Shown here piece after piece: positions 33,339-46,411 of a stretch of 64,000 nucleotides of DNA. Both the position numbers and the translations under genes were made by a program. The number at the start of each line of letters is the position of its first letter. Positions within the stretch are counted from its first letter, which is position 1. This stretch comes from Heterobilharzia americana. Its lineage: Eukaryota; Platyhelminthes; Trematoda; Strigeidida; Schistosomatidae. The stretch spans positions 69,011,160 to 69,075,159 of the forward strand of contig OX104130.1 in the NCBI GenBank assembly GCA_944470555.2, read 5' to 3'. Below the pieces are notes generated by a model. That model was not told the DNA's origin and did not search any database. It was given only the letters and a program-made list of their open reading frames with translations.

Positions 33339-36300
33339 TTTTTAAGTTGAAATTAGTGAATAGGACTTCAGGCAAGAAAAGCAAGCGATATTATCGCTAA
33401 CTTAAAATGTTTCTGGAATTTCATATCTAGTCAATTTCGAAACATTTGCTACACTCAATTTACTTATCTCCACATATTATAATGTGACAGTAGCGTCATC
33501 TTTTCTAGTGTTCACCGAGTAAGCAACATGATTAGATATGTTTAGTATGTTCATAACAAACGTATTTCGGTTGATGAATGTGTCGTTCAACATATATTTC
33601 TGCTTCTGCAAAATAGGCTAACGAAGATTCGAAACGAAAAAGATATTAAATTAATTCCAGATTAGATTTGTTTATTTGATTTATAACACAAAGTGTTATA
33701 GTATTACTTACTTAATAACGTTTCAAGTGAAAATTATTGCTCACAACCATATCAATGTAATCACACGACTTTTGATTCAGTAACCAATCTCTCTCCACCT
33801 AATTATATTGGACTTAAGTGCAGTGGTTCCATCTCACCGACCCTATTGTATGACTGTGTGTTAATACATGGATTGCAATAGCCGATGTCAAACGATAATG
33901 GATACCAACCTGAGATCAATAATCCTCCACGACTGCAAATTGAACTACTGAATTTATCTTGGTCACTGTTACTTCTCAAGATAATGTTTTGAGTATATTA
34001 CTTTTAACTTCTCATACCGGCTTTCATGAAATTACATATATTTTATTTTTAACAAATTTTGCAATCGGAAACTCTGCAAAACCTCAAAATACATACCGTT
34101 ATAATTTTATAAGGGCTTAAAGTAAACTCAAGTCACAACTTTCATTAATATTGCTCATTAATTATAAAATTTCAGGAGCTATTTTTATAACATGAAAAAA
34201 TTCTCAAATGAATGTATAAATGTATACATGAGTTAGTTGGACAAGTGAAGAAATTCCTAATTATTAATGTGGTGTTCAGGACTGATGAGCAATGAATCTC
34301 TTAGTGAGAGCGACAGACTATTGAAGCAGAAACTACTAATCTTAATCCTGCTGTGACTCAAGTCTTCATTTCACTTTCAGTTATCAGCACAAATCAATAG
34401 ATAAATATGCACAGTAGTATTTATTGTTTGCAGTGAGTGATATAAAGGATTATTTATTCTTTATGTCCTTCAGAAATATATAATTTTAAGAAAATTACCA
34501 GTATTTTTGTTCTGCATCATAACTCATTTAATTACATCTTGATTTCAGTATGAAACCAATTCACAGAAATGAAGAAATAATAAGTCATCTTCCACGCATT
34601 TTATGATACAAATCATATCAATTAGTTTTTTATTTCTTCTTGACTGGAAACAAATATTCAAACTTGGAAAAGAAAAACATAAGTAAATTGCAAAAATATC
34701 ATAATGTGGCTGTCTACAATAATAATGAAAGCTTTACGTTTAAACATAACACCAAAATTATCCTTGTGAGCTGCAAATATTCCCTATTATCTAAATGATC
34801 ATTGTTGGTCTTCGCCAAGCAAATTTATGTCAAAGCTTTTAAATCACAGTGAGAATAATTGCTCATTGTTTCAGTCAATTTATCCACAAAGTTAAAGGGA
34901 CAAGTCAGCGTGAAATGGCAAATAACTTTCGGAGATTTTAGAACTGATCTGTGCAGAAATCAACAAAGTTGTTTGGATTATTTTTTCATCATGCGTTTTA
35001 CAAATAAAACGGAACTTATCAAATGGATGTTTCCTGTTCTTTTATCGCTTATTCCCTTTCCCGTGTGCTTTGAAAAGGATAAAAGTCATTAATGAAATGT
35101 TAGCTGCTTCCTCAGATAAAACAACATACTGTACAGAGAGATATTTCATGAGATTTTATTATTAAAGCAGCATTCAAAGCATTATTCTTCACAAACCGAC
35201 AACAAGTGAACAACTTTAGAAAGTTCGGGGTCATCAAAAAGCTATTTTGTTTCACCACTGAACAATTGCATAAAGAACTCAACTCAAGACTGTCACGTAT
35301 CATAACAACGAGGGAATTACTATACAGCTTCCATAAATCACTTGTTTCGAGATAGATCTCGCAAAGTCTATGTAAAGTTGTGACCTGTGGTATAAACCAC
35401 GTTGAGTGAGAGGAAAAATACTCATCGGTGGCACTGAATGACGGTCATAGTTTATCACTATCTAATAGAAGTAGGAAAATGTGAACCAATGAACTTTGAT
35501 GAGGCAATGTTCAAATATCAGTGCCAAGTAAAGTCTACTTTCAGTGTTATTTAATCCACGGGAACTATAGAATGAACAATCATGAACAGTTACTCAACTT
35601 AAATAGCCTGGAAAATTTAAGCTGCTTTGCGTTTATAGTGAGTATACTGTTGGTATAGTGTATGAAAGAACCAAGCAAATGCTTAGGGCGAAATCAAGCG
35701 TGTGTTCTCTCAGGATGAACACAAGACATAACACGCTAATAAGGAGACTGATAACTAACAATACTAATCAGCAAGTCGATAATATGCAGTAAACAGTGAT
35801 GTTTTAAACTTGTTCTTTCGTCTTATCTTCAAAAAATGAGTTGAAAATATGATGATAGACTGATACTCCTAACGACTTTTGTTCTACTTACCAGGATTTT
35901 GTACTGTATTGGTCCCAAGAAATTCAGAGAATAACTGACCTCCGTTAGCCTAATCATACGGTTAGACAACGATACAGGTAATTATCTAACTATCCTGTAT
36001 ATATCATTAACTATTGTTTTTACGACGCATTACTTAACTGTATAGTACAACTACTCAACTTGTAATTTGTTGCTCACTTTTGGTTCCAGATTGACTACGT
36101 TAGTTGAAAAAGAATCCGTAGATTGATAAAAACTTTTCATTGTTGTTTAAAATTCTTTGACACAATTCTCAATAATCCAAGGACCACTGTTTCATTCTCT
36201 ACATATTGGTTTCGATTACATTGCGGAAAACATTCTACAAAAATTTGATCTTTTTCCTTCACTTGCAAGGAAACTTGTCAACAATTTTGTGACAGAACTT

Positions 36301-36377
36301 TTTAATTTCATCATACTTGAGAACTGAATATATAAAGAATCATATCTTAATTCATATACAGTCAGAGTGTTCAGTAA

Positions 36378-36404
36378 TCACTAGACAACAATTTTGTCTA
36401 GTGA
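36378..36404. repeat. Perfect 11-bp hairpin
   Basis: TCACTAGACAA and TTGTCTAGTGA pair perfectly around a five-base loop (CAATT). It is isolated in non-coding DNA; no U-run follows to suggest a terminator. Confidence 0.7.
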
Positions 36405-36690
36405 CTTTATGTATCATAAGGTATATATTCCTTCGGTTGAATCTCATATGAAAATTATATTAAATGATTGAAATGGGAACGGAAATGGACTTCAATAAAC
36501 TTCCATAGTGAATTGTTTTATATGAAGACTTTATTCTGAACCATTGTAAAGTCTGTCCACTGCATAGTAATATATAAAAATCCTGATTGATTAGTACGTG
36601 TCGATTAGCCTTAAACTTCGAAGACTAGAATCAATATCCACCCTATTTCGTCCTCACGAAAATATCACTGTAGGATTGAATGTGTGAAGC

Positions 36691-36693
<3 letters not shown>

Positions 36694-36730
<37 letters not shown>
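36694..36730. repeat. (TA)n microsatellite
   Basis: About 18 uninterrupted TA units. Likely length-polymorphic. Confidence 0.95.
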
Positions 36731-36733
<3 letters not shown>

Positions 36734-36929
36734 TTGTGCGGAAATCTGAGCATGTTTAGTATGTATTTAAAAGCTGTTGAATGCAAGTTAATGATTGGCT
36801 AGTGGTCTAGAACTACTCCTAGTTTAAGGATAGAAAGTTGAGTGGTGTGATTCCTCGACCAATTCGCTTGCTCATGAAATTGGATCAGCTCAAAAAGCTT
36901 GGTTGCTGATGCCGTTCCACTTTAAATAC

Positions 36930-37440
36930 ATAAGAGGACCTCAGCATTTGCTGACTTGCGTTATCTCTGGTGTCAGCGAGATATCCGACTATCTATTATA
37001 GAATGAGTGGAATGCGCTGCATTTTACTTCGTCCTATTTTGTGGCTGTAAGAGGAAGTTGTTAATTGCAGAAGATAGGAACAGATGACGAGTTTTTGATC
37101 AAAGGTTTCTTCATATCACTGCGCATGTATGTTGGAAACACCCTGTGAATGGCGCTGATGTAATGTAGGCATTCCTAAACAAGGAAGTCAGGTATGTAAA
37201 TGATGTTGTGAACCATGAGTGACTGAGGTGGCTTTGACATGTTTCGCGCAATTCGAGTGACTGCTTTCCTCGATATACAATACTAGAGGGAGTTGGACTG
37301 ATTTGAAAGAGAGCTGAAGAGGACAGAGCCAACACGCTGGACCAGTGTACAAAGTCTATGACTTTTGTTCTGAGCTATGTAGAGGAGCGTAGACTACCTA
37401 GCTGAGGTCCTCAAAATGACAGGTATCATTAGTTGGAGAT
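36930..37440 (+). pseudogene. RTE-type ORF2 C-terminal fragment (same family as 6.8 kb)
   Basis: One frame, with stops, carries RVFDQRFLHITAHVCW, then VNDVVNHE, a stop, LRWL, a stop, HVSR, then PRYTILEGVG and DRANTLDQCTKSMT. These match the C-terminal blocks of RTE/SR2-type proteins and the fragment at 6800-7020 (EAVNLSRLKWLGHTL). The 3' end appears to be near 37440. It is 5' truncated and heavily mutated. Confidence 0.65.
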
Positions 37441-39620
37441 ATCCGATGACATGTTTGAAAATTAGTTTCAGTGATGCATATTTATTCACTCGATGATGTC
37501 TTCTAGAGCTTTAACATCTTCACTCACCTTAGTTTTGAGAATTTTTCCCCTTCTCATACACTTTTTCTACATTGATATGATTTTCTTCGTGTTCATATGT
37601 TCTTTATTAGCTACTGTAAGGCATGGAAACCTCAACAAATGAAGTACTGTGAGAGTTTCTGTGTTAATTTTTTCATTCTTTCTTCTTCATAAGTTGCGAA
37701 GTAGCTGAGAAGAATCCAAAAGAAACATGTTTGCTAACTAAGCTACTACTGTCCGCATTGTATTCAGGTCCATGGAAGGAGAGAAGTGTATAAACATAAA
37801 TACTGTTTTATAAAAATTTTGTTCAGTTGATATGGTTCCTAACAAAAAGACTACCAATAATAAGAGATTTCAATGAGGATGTTTAATAACTTTTTCTTTA
37901 AACAACACGTGGAAAAAAAGGTAATCTCCTTCATATTTATGAGATGTCAGTCATTATTATCATGACAAAAAATTTACTGAAATTCTGGCCAATATTAGGT
38001 GTAATTTCACTGCAGAATATTTCTTTCTTCGGGAATAGTTACATTCTTGACAGATTTTTTCTTAATATACACCTGTAGCTACTACACGACAATTAAATAA
38101 AAACCAATTTAGTTTAAGCATATTTTCTTGTTAAAGTTTTGGTGGAAACTGAAAATACATGTTATGTCTAGAGAGCATCTGCCAGAAAAATATTCAAACT
38201 AATCTGTTTTGCTTCACTCCGAATGTGTATTTAACAAGCGTCTGAAACAACCAGCGAAAATATGCTTTTAAATTTGTACAAGAATACAGATATAAAAACG
38301 TCATGAACTTATAAGTAGAGTGAATAATGAACAACAATTTGGAGAGAAGGCTATCAGAACAAATTTTTTTAATACATGAGTTTAACTTCTTTTGCTTATG
38401 CAAAAAATAACAGTCAATAGAATAATATATTTCACTGAATTAAATGGACAGATCCCTGAGTTGGCTTAAACAGAAATAAGGAATATTTATATATTTTCTA
38501 CTATTTTGATCAGTGAATACTTCAAGAGTTTATCCCACTTTTCAAGTATATAGTGAGATCTGTTTCCCAGTGAAATTAAACAATTTTCTAGATAAAATAA
38601 CAAGCAAATAAGTATTTATCTTCCATATTTTACTTATTTGAGATAAATTTCAAAAGCTTTCGTCCAAAAAAGTTCAGAGTGATAAATAATTATTGAAAAT
38701 GATATTGTGATCAAAAACGGCCTTCTTTAAAATGTTAAAAGCTGTTAATATTTTCTTTAATCGAAATAGTAGTTCTCGTAAAATATTTGAAACCATATTG
38801 TATGACTTTTATTACACATCTCTTGAGTACTTATCTGTGGATTCGAAAAAAATTACCAAGGTAGTACACTTTATGTTGTTATCAACGTGAACCCATATCT
38901 CATAATATATATCTTTCATTAATCATAAATTGAGTCATAATTATTTCATTAGAATTTTAAATCAATTTCATGAAATTTATACGTGACATTGTTTCTCAGG
39001 GGTTTGTGATTTGCTTTGCCTTCATAACTACTGAAATTTAATTTAAAGTCATCGTGTCAAAATAAGCACCTCTAAATCATTTCTTATACTATATTTTTCT
39101 TTTTTTTTTTTAAATGTACAGGAAAAAGGACTTATTGCTTTTGAAAAAAATTAGGTTTCAGTCACCAAATAATCTATTGATGTCTTACAAGATATGAATA
39201 AATTATGACAGGTTTTCATACACGTTAAGGCGATTGAAGATTTCTAGTTAGGAAGCTTAATGTGTACAAACAATTTAAATAATTACTAATCTCTACTCAG
39301 AATGCTGCTGGATATGTTCATAAATTATAGTGATACTTAGTCATAGATGCTTGATTAAAAATAATTTTTGGACGAAAAAACCTTATTCAGAATCTTCGTT
39401 TCGTACTGATGATCATTAAGTCTCTGTATGTATAAATAACAACTTGTTTGTAATACATAAATTGTTGTTAATGAATCAGTTCTTAGTTCTACAAGCAGAT
39501 GATCCTAAAAATCGACTCGAAGATGCATTTCGTAAATCTTTGAATAATAACCACATTTATGAAAAAAAGTGTTGATAATGAGATCAAAATTTCTTATCTA
39601 CACTATTTAATTTTTTAAGT
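37441..39620. other. AT-rich non-coding DNA
   Basis: No element or gene was recognised; a poly-T run lies near 39102-39111. Confidence 0.5.
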
Positions 39621-39629
39621 GTTCTTCAA

Positions 39630-40757
39630 GAAGTAATTTGGTAACTGCTTCAACACTACGGAATACCACGAACCTTTATCAAACTCATTCAACAACTATA
39701 TGAAGACGCCACATGCCGGCCAAGTAATTCACAATGGAAAGCTCAGTGATGCCTTTGATGTGAAGACAGGAGTGAAACAAGGCTGCCACCTACTATCACC
39801 CATGATATTCCTGATTGTGGTCGACTCGACTGGATCATGGAACAAACATTGGGGAGCGAGGAGAGGTGGATAATCTGGACCGGTGAAAAGATCCTAGAAG
39901 ATTTGGATTTCGCCAACGATGACTTGTGTCTGATGTCACACAAACTCGAAGATCTACAGACGAAAACTAACAAGTTGACAGAAGAGGCAGAGCAGAGCAG
40001 CGAAGACGGGACACCATTCAAGTGAATGTAGAGAAGACAGAGGTGATGAAGATACCCAACCAACACCACCAACAACAACAACAAACACCAATCACCATCA
40101 ACTGTGGAAACCTAGAGGAACTAGCCTCTTCCAGCTATCTAGGCAGCATCATTTTAACTACAGGTGGTTGGCGGCACAGGTGAGCACGTCAAAGCCAGCT
40201 GGGATCGGAAAGGCAGCAAGACAGGTGTTCATTAGCCTGAAACCAGTGTGGAGATCTTCCGCACTCAGCATGTGGAACAAGATGCGGTACAAGATACATC
40301 AACGTGAGTCGAGTCAGTGCTTCTATGAGATGGTTGAGAGACCTGACATGTTACGAAAAGCATTTCCAACAAACTACAGACATACCTCATTAACAATTGT
40401 CTATGCTGGCTCGCTACTGAAGATCAGATGGCCAGAATAGTGAGAATAAGCAGCAAGGAACTCTGGCTGGTGATGAACCAACCAAGAACCTATCGCTCAA
40501 CAAATATGCAGAAGAAAGTGGAGGTGGATTGGATTGGGCATACACTGAGAAGGCCGACTGGGGACATCACTCGTCAGGTCAGGCACTAGAGTGGAACCCC
40601 CATGCGAAGCGACGGATCGGACGTCCGAGGTGAGGGTGGCATGGAGGAGATCGTGCGAGGAGGAAACGAGAGCTTGTATGCTGTCGTTTAGCCAGTTTCA
40701 TAAGATTTTAGACAATGTGTTCCATTAGGAACCCAAGGGACTAATAATAATAATAAT
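39630..40757 (+). mobile_element. RTE copy F, 5'-truncated in the reverse transcriptase
   Basis: It begins inside reverse transcriptase motif A's downstream helix and runs through motif B (GVKQGCHLLSPMIF), the catalytic box DLDFANDDLCLM, the C-terminal domain and a (TAA)n tail. A possible 9-bp target duplication with one mismatch flanks it (GTTCTTCAA at 39621-39629, GTTTTTCAA at 40758-40766). It shares frame-disrupting changes with copy G, including an identical 90-codon stretch at 40168-40440. About 35 bp of the 3' UTR present in G are missing here. Confidence 0.85.
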
Positions 40758-40766
40758 GTTTTTCAA

Positions 40767-41584
40767 TCTGAGGCTATTTTGATTTGAATGGTTAACTGCA
40801 TTTTGGCCGATTATACTATGAAATAGTAAATCTAGAAACTTGATTGGTTTAAAAAATCATTTTGAGAAATAGTATAATGATTTAATCTTATTCGGATATC
40901 TCTAATGTTTAGAACCCTTTACTTAGACCTCGTTATTACTGAATAGTTTAGTATTTTCAAGAAGCCATTGCAGTACGTATAATAGATTAGTGTTACCATA
41001 AGCAAATCATTCATTTTTTTGATGAAAGTTTATCACCTAAGGACAAGCGGAAGGATGGCCATTTTTAATTCAGTTCTAGATAATTTACTGTCTCAAGCAT
41101 TATGCATCTGAAAGCACGAGAATATTATTCATGTTAGCAGCATCGGAAGAAAAGACATTTGCAGCTTGCTACTTGACTTTTAACTGCAGTAAATGATGAA
41201 GAAAACGCAGACAGCAGATAATCAAAAAGAAACAGTGGGCTACTTGTAGTAATGAAGTATCGAAAACCAATAATGAAAACAAGTTTGAAGTAAACAATCT
41301 ACCTAGTTTGTTTCAGTAAGGCGAAACCACCTAGTGTACACGTATACTGATTAGTAAAACAAAGTCTGTATTGTCTTTTATGGGACTCAAGCGAAGATTA
41401 TTTTGCTGAATATTTTGAATTTAATGTAACCGGTGACCTTTATTAATTATCCCTGAAGTATTTAAACAAGAAATGTCACTGATATTACTACAGAGTCATT
41501 GAAATTTTGTTTTCATTGTGCCTTGTGGTATGGTTTGGAGTACTGTTCTCTCAATAGTAACGATGAAAAGTGGTCAGCAATGAG
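40767..41584. other. AT-rich non-coding DNA
   Basis: No element or gene was recognised. Confidence 0.5.
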
Positions 41585-41690
41585 ATTTGCTACCGGGAAT
41601 TCGTTCTTTCTTGGACTCATCAGCTGCATATACCCGTTCCCCATGGAGTGACCCTGTTGTTACAGGCAATAACATATTGTCCAGACACTT
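41585..41690 (-). mobile_element. Hammerhead SINE remnant
   Basis: On the minus strand ATATGCAG, CTGATGA (41617-41623) and a weak stem II (GTCC/GAAC) are followed by GAAT, so A15.1 is lost. Strongly eroded; recognised by motif order and by the flanking GTAACAACAGGG segment equivalent to GGGAACAACA in other copies. Confidence 0.55.
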
Positions 41691-43320
41691 TAAGCAAGTT
41701 TGTGGTACCTCTTTTTCAGTCAGCATTCCTTATATTTTTGAGACTCCATTGAAATTGTGACTATTCGATTAACAGGGAGGCGAAAATCAATAGTTTTATG
41801 TCGTACACCTACTTTGGTCTAAATGTCTTATTTATGGGTAGCTGGGCCATCGTCAAAAGTTTTCTTAAGATTGTTGTACACAAATTCTCAAACGCATATC
41901 AGCATATTGTATTGTAATACTCAGTATATAGTTGATTTATACCATTTGTAGATGGTAATATTCTGCAAGTAATGATTTCCAAAAATTTGCTTAAATAACT
42001 CACTTAGTAACAGTTTTATGGGTAGGGTATATACTTTCTTATTACTGTTACGTCACAGATATAGTTCATCGATGAACTGCCATCATTTTTTCCTACATTT
42101 ATTTTATGTGGCAATGTTCAGTTTGACTTGTATCGTTGCTCAATAAAACGCTGCATGCACTGTCGTATAACAGAGTTTCAACAGAATCCTCGTTTTTACT
42201 GAGATATCAGTTTCGAGATGAATTTCCAAAATTTTCAACCATATTGTGAAAAAGATTAGAGTGTTCAAAAAAGGTCAACTGAGAGAAAAGGTGAATGAAT
42301 AGGATCTATAGGTGAAATTGTCATTCAGATATCGATTTTAAGCTCATTCGTTTTTGATACATATTTGTCATTTTAAAGTTTCAACTTGAATAAGCCAACT
42401 GTCAGTAAAACAGAACATCGCCTAAATGATTCAGTGTTAGAAAAATCTAAGCGAAATAATTATATAGCAAACAGAATTAAAACAGTATCTTGAGGAAATA
42501 GTTCTATACATGAAGAATTCACCAACGATTCACATTTGATTTTGACCTCAACAGATATCATATCAAGTCAGCAGAAGTCAAAAGCGTTGCGAAACCTATA
42601 GTCTTTATAGTTTACACGCTGCATTTTTTGTATATTATCGTGGACACCACAGATGTATTCAAAAATGATGAGTTTTCTAAGTGTGAAACGGTATTGCTTG
42701 CACTTAACAGACAAATTCAATCCCAGTGAAGAGTTAGGAAGAGAGAATTTCAGAGAACAACTGAGTCAAAAAATGCAATTTGGGGAACTAATAAGATTAT
42801 CTTGTTGCAAGACACAACAGTGCATACTTTCAGAAAAGAAGAGGAAGCTGCACATCCCATTATAATTGAAAGTCTTTGGAGTATAGAATTATCCTATTTC
42901 AAGATGTGTGTGTATTCTACTATGTAGTCAGTATTTCTACACACTCCAGACTTCATAAGAAAGTGAACATTGACATATCGGTCTTAACCGAGCAAGTTAT
43001 TGCTAAAAATCTCACGAATTGACTGAAAGTCCATATGCTACTGGGTAAATAGGATGCAAACTTAAAAATGCTACTAAAAAAGTGGGAAACTTTGATCAGT
43101 CGGGTTGTGCATAGTAGCTGGTAAGTTAAGTTGTTAAACAAACCATTTATTATATTCCATGGATGATATCTTGCTACAGATGCTTGATCAGGATGTAAAC
43201 ACGATAGAAGATTAAAGTGGTAGTCTCATTTTGTTTCCAATAAAGAAGATAAATACTTTGAAAAACGCAATAAAAAAATATTTAAGCTTAGTAAAATAAG
43301 TATATTTTTGCTATAAAACT
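41691..43320. other. AT-rich non-coding DNA
   Basis: No element was recognised. A plus-strand open stretch at 42653-42865 (DKFNPSEELGRENFREQL) is mildly protein-like and preceded by CACAG, but unsupported. Confidence 0.45.
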
Positions 43321-43490
43321 GATAGGATGTGCATTTCGTCCTATTTGGGATTCGTCAGCTGGATTTACCTGCCTCTCAGTGAGTCATGTTGTTCCCACCA
43401 CGATTTGAACTAAAGAACGATCGCTTCGAGTGCCAGAGCGTTATCTACTAGTCCACCGAGCCACGATAGCCACTTCTTGTGCTATGGGCG
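43321..43490 (-). mobile_element. Hammerhead SINE with intact catalytic core bases
   Basis: On the minus strand: A-box region GACTAGTAGATAACG, B-box-like AGTTCAAATCG, then AATCCAG, CTGACGA (43352-43358), stem II ATCC/GGAC, GAAA (43334-43337 region), a 3-bp stem III and an ATC cleavage triplet. All invariant core bases are present. Weak points are an A-C mismatch at the base of stem II and a 3' stem I strand (CTATC) that pairs for only two bases, so cleavage is doubtful. A further tail fragment of the family lies at 43497-43602. Confidence 0.75.
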
Positions 43491-43602
43491 TAACTTTCGT
43501 ATTATTGCTTGTATTATACCATTGTTGATTGGATCGAATTGATTGGTCCCTATCGGCAAATGAACTCCTATGTAGATGTCTCGATATTACCTGTGTTTCA
43601 AT

Positions 43603-44534
43603 TATAGTAGTAATGGATGAAAAGGCAGGAAAGAACTTATTTTTATTTGCTAAAATCTGTTCCTATGAGTCCTTGGAAAGCATTCAGAATAAACGAGAGT
43701 TTTCTCATAAGTTAGTGATATACTCGTATATATTCGTTTGCGCACTTGGAAAACAACCTTTGCATTCCACCATTGATGGTTGTGGTATTTGGCGGAAAAC
43801 AGAAAAGGAGGCAAAAGAATACAAAATTTATTGCACCGTCAAGTTTATGAAAAAATAGAACGGTATACATATGTGTGTATATTTATACTTAAAATCCTCT
43901 TGGCTGTTTCCCGGTCTTTTTGGAGGTGCATCTTCTAATGACTTTGTCTCTTTAACAAATCTTATTCTCACTTATATGGTCACGATTCTCTCCTTCAAAA
44001 CCAAGAGTATTTTGACAGACAGTAAGAAAGTTTGGGGCATTTGAACTTTTGCGAAGGATCTAGACAATCATTACAGCTGGAAAATTGTTCCCACGTGGTT
44101 AAGAAAATATCAGACAGGAAAGGCCGTGAAAAAAGATAGAGTTAAGAAATAGTTTGGCTACATAACAGTAGTAATCGTAAAAAAATTAAGATACAGTTTT
44201 TCTTTGACCGATTTTCACGGAACAAATAGAGTTTCTTCGTTCATTTTACGACTTTTTCTTTAGCTGTAAGCAATTTAAAATAAGTGAAGACAGATTATAG
44301 AAGGAAGTGAAAATGCACTTTAGTAATAGTGAAATACAAATCACAAGGAAGTGGATTACACAGGAAGCAGGTTTTGAATTCCGGCGATTCTTGTTTGATA
44401 ACCTACGGTTCTGTATTGTGTAACAGTTTCGCACCATTTTGTTCATTCATGGCTCTTTAAACTGTTTTGATATGCACAGCGCATCATTGGTGGATAAGAT
44501 TTCTGTTGTTGTATTCAACTACGTGATTTACAAT
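43603..44534. other. AT-rich non-coding DNA
   Basis: No element or gene was recognised. Confidence 0.5.
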
Positions 44535-44720
44535 CGACTCTGAGATATGTGTCTCTTCCTATTTGGGGTTTGTTAGCTGGATGTACCCGTAGTTCTCGAT
44601 GAGACGCAAGTCTAGTACTCATCGCTTCAAACGCTAAAGCACTACCCACTAGGCCATTTTAATGCAGGTCCAATAGAACAAAACGTACGTCCAGGATGTC
44701 ACCTGGATGAGTACATCACG
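44535..44720. mobile_element. Two decayed hammerhead SINE pieces, inverted
   Basis: A minus-oriented piece (44535-44664; core CTAACAA, and GAGA for GAAA) meets a short plus-oriented piece (44665-44700; GAACAAAACGTACGTC followed by CAGGATG). The join follows the A-box-like CCCACTAGGCC of the first piece. Both cores are destroyed. Confidence 0.6.
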
Positions 44721-46299
44721 AATATTTGACTGGCATCCACATAGGAGTCCTTCTGTCAGCAGGGGTCGAGCAGTCTGACTGGGTATAGCAACGCAAAACT
44801 AGAAGTATTAGATGACAAGGTTTCTGTTGATTGGAGTAGACAGCGAGTATAATCTCTACATTTTAAGATTCTTCGACACATACTACTAGTCTGTATACCT
44901 CTTACTTGTTTTTCTTTTAATTGCTTTGATAGGTACACTTGACTTGTTCTTCGGCCTTAGAGATGATATTGCCTCCTTGTCTGTTTTGACAGATAAATAC
45001 TATTAGCGTTGTTGGAAAAAATATATATGTTGCATTGACATAAAGGTTGCTTTCAGTTTTGTTTCAATCATCTTTGAGATGCAAACTATGATCATGGTGA
45101 AGTGGATTTAAATCAACTTCTTCCTCCTCATCCAAACATCGACCTTATTCCCTCATGTTGAGTGCAGTTGAAGGTTTAAAGTATTTTGGAGAAATGTGAC
45201 TCAGTCGGAATAATAATGTATATCTGTCAGAGCGGAACGTCGATGATGCTTTCTTACTGGGTTTAAATACAGGCTTGAAAAACCTTCGTTTCCTATAGCC
45301 AATTAAACGTTCAACACTAACTGAAATTTTTAGTTTCTTTGATATCCTGTTGACTATGCTGACAATAAACCTCCTTTACTTTAAGTGTTGGAGCGTTTGG
45401 CCGTATCCATTAGTGATGATATGAGTAGGGCGACCTTTCATACTTTGCATTGTTTGAGAAGCAGTACTATAAAGTAGGTTCATTTTTCTGAGGTAAAGCT
45501 GAGCATCTGAGCATCAAAATATATGATAAAATTTAAACATTCAAAGAAAAAGTTATATTTTAAACTGTCTCATATCTGATTCTTTTAGTATGCTGTTTTA
45601 TATTTTCTTTTAAAATGTATTTTTAAAAGCCTTACTCTAATTGTTTAGCGTCTTTTACTCGGTTAAATAACATTAGTTCAATAACATTTAAACGAATCTC
45701 GCACTTATAATCGATAGGACAAAACAATTAAGTTCACTTTCTGGTCATTTTAATTTTCTGTCTGACTTTTTGTTGCTTGAAATAATACCACTATTACTCA
45801 CAATTTAAACCGAAAAGTTATTCTCTTATTATTTGAGGCAGAATCTCGCGTTGGAATATCTTTGATCAAAGCGGTTACCTGGTTTTAATGTGTGAATTGT
45901 GTTGTTACAAACAGTAATGGTATTGCGATTCTAAAAAAATGTTTTGTGTCCTTCTAACTTAGATGTTTAACGGTCAGGCTAGGAAAATTCATTAGCATTT
46001 ATTTCATATCCCGAAGTTTATGATTGCATACAATTGTTTCGAATTATGAGTTCCAGCATGTTTGTTTATGATGAGGAGTTGGACTTAAGGCTTGGATAAG
46101 TCTGAGTGAAAGTCTCCGGTGGCCACATACACTTGCCACTGTAAATGATTTCAAAAATATTAGTCTGGAGCTACTGGTTTATGTAAATATTGTTTACTTC
46201 TGTAGTGGAAATAACCCAGCCCTCAGGGTAAAAAACTTGATTTCTACACTACTGCCATAGCTGACCTTGTAAAAATCAGTTTCATGTTAACGATAGTCT
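44721..46299. other. AT-rich non-coding DNA
   Basis: No element or gene was recognised. Confidence 0.5.
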
Positions 46300-46405
46300 C
46301 AGTAACTATCAGTGGAATCCAAAACTTCCCTTTCGTCCTGTTTGGGACTCATTAGCTGGATGTGCCTGCACTACAATGAGACTCGAATCCAGTTGCCTTC
46401 AGTCT
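46300..46405 (-). mobile_element. Hammerhead SINE, minus orientation, one core lesion in CTGATGA
   Basis: On the minus strand ATCCAG is followed by CTAATGA (G5 to A), stem II GTCC/GGAC, GAAA, then an altered stem III and TTTGGATTCC. It is 5' truncated just upstream of the B box (GGATTCGAGTCTC) and meets a plus-oriented copy a few bases on. Confidence 0.75.
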
Positions 46406-46411
46406 AAACGC

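Larger units (their letters stand above)
29066..36690. other. Long AT-rich non-coding stretch
   Basis: No element with recognisable coding was found. Hairpins at 29287-29321 and 36378-36404 and one open stretch at 33063-33338 are listed separately. The segment 29330-29600 is less AT-rich and may be an unrecognised repeat. Confidence 0.5.

Noticed and set aside
43529..43858. Plus-strand open stretch of 109 codons
   Set aside because: Its first third is SINE tail sequence and the rest has no domain; no ATG at the start.
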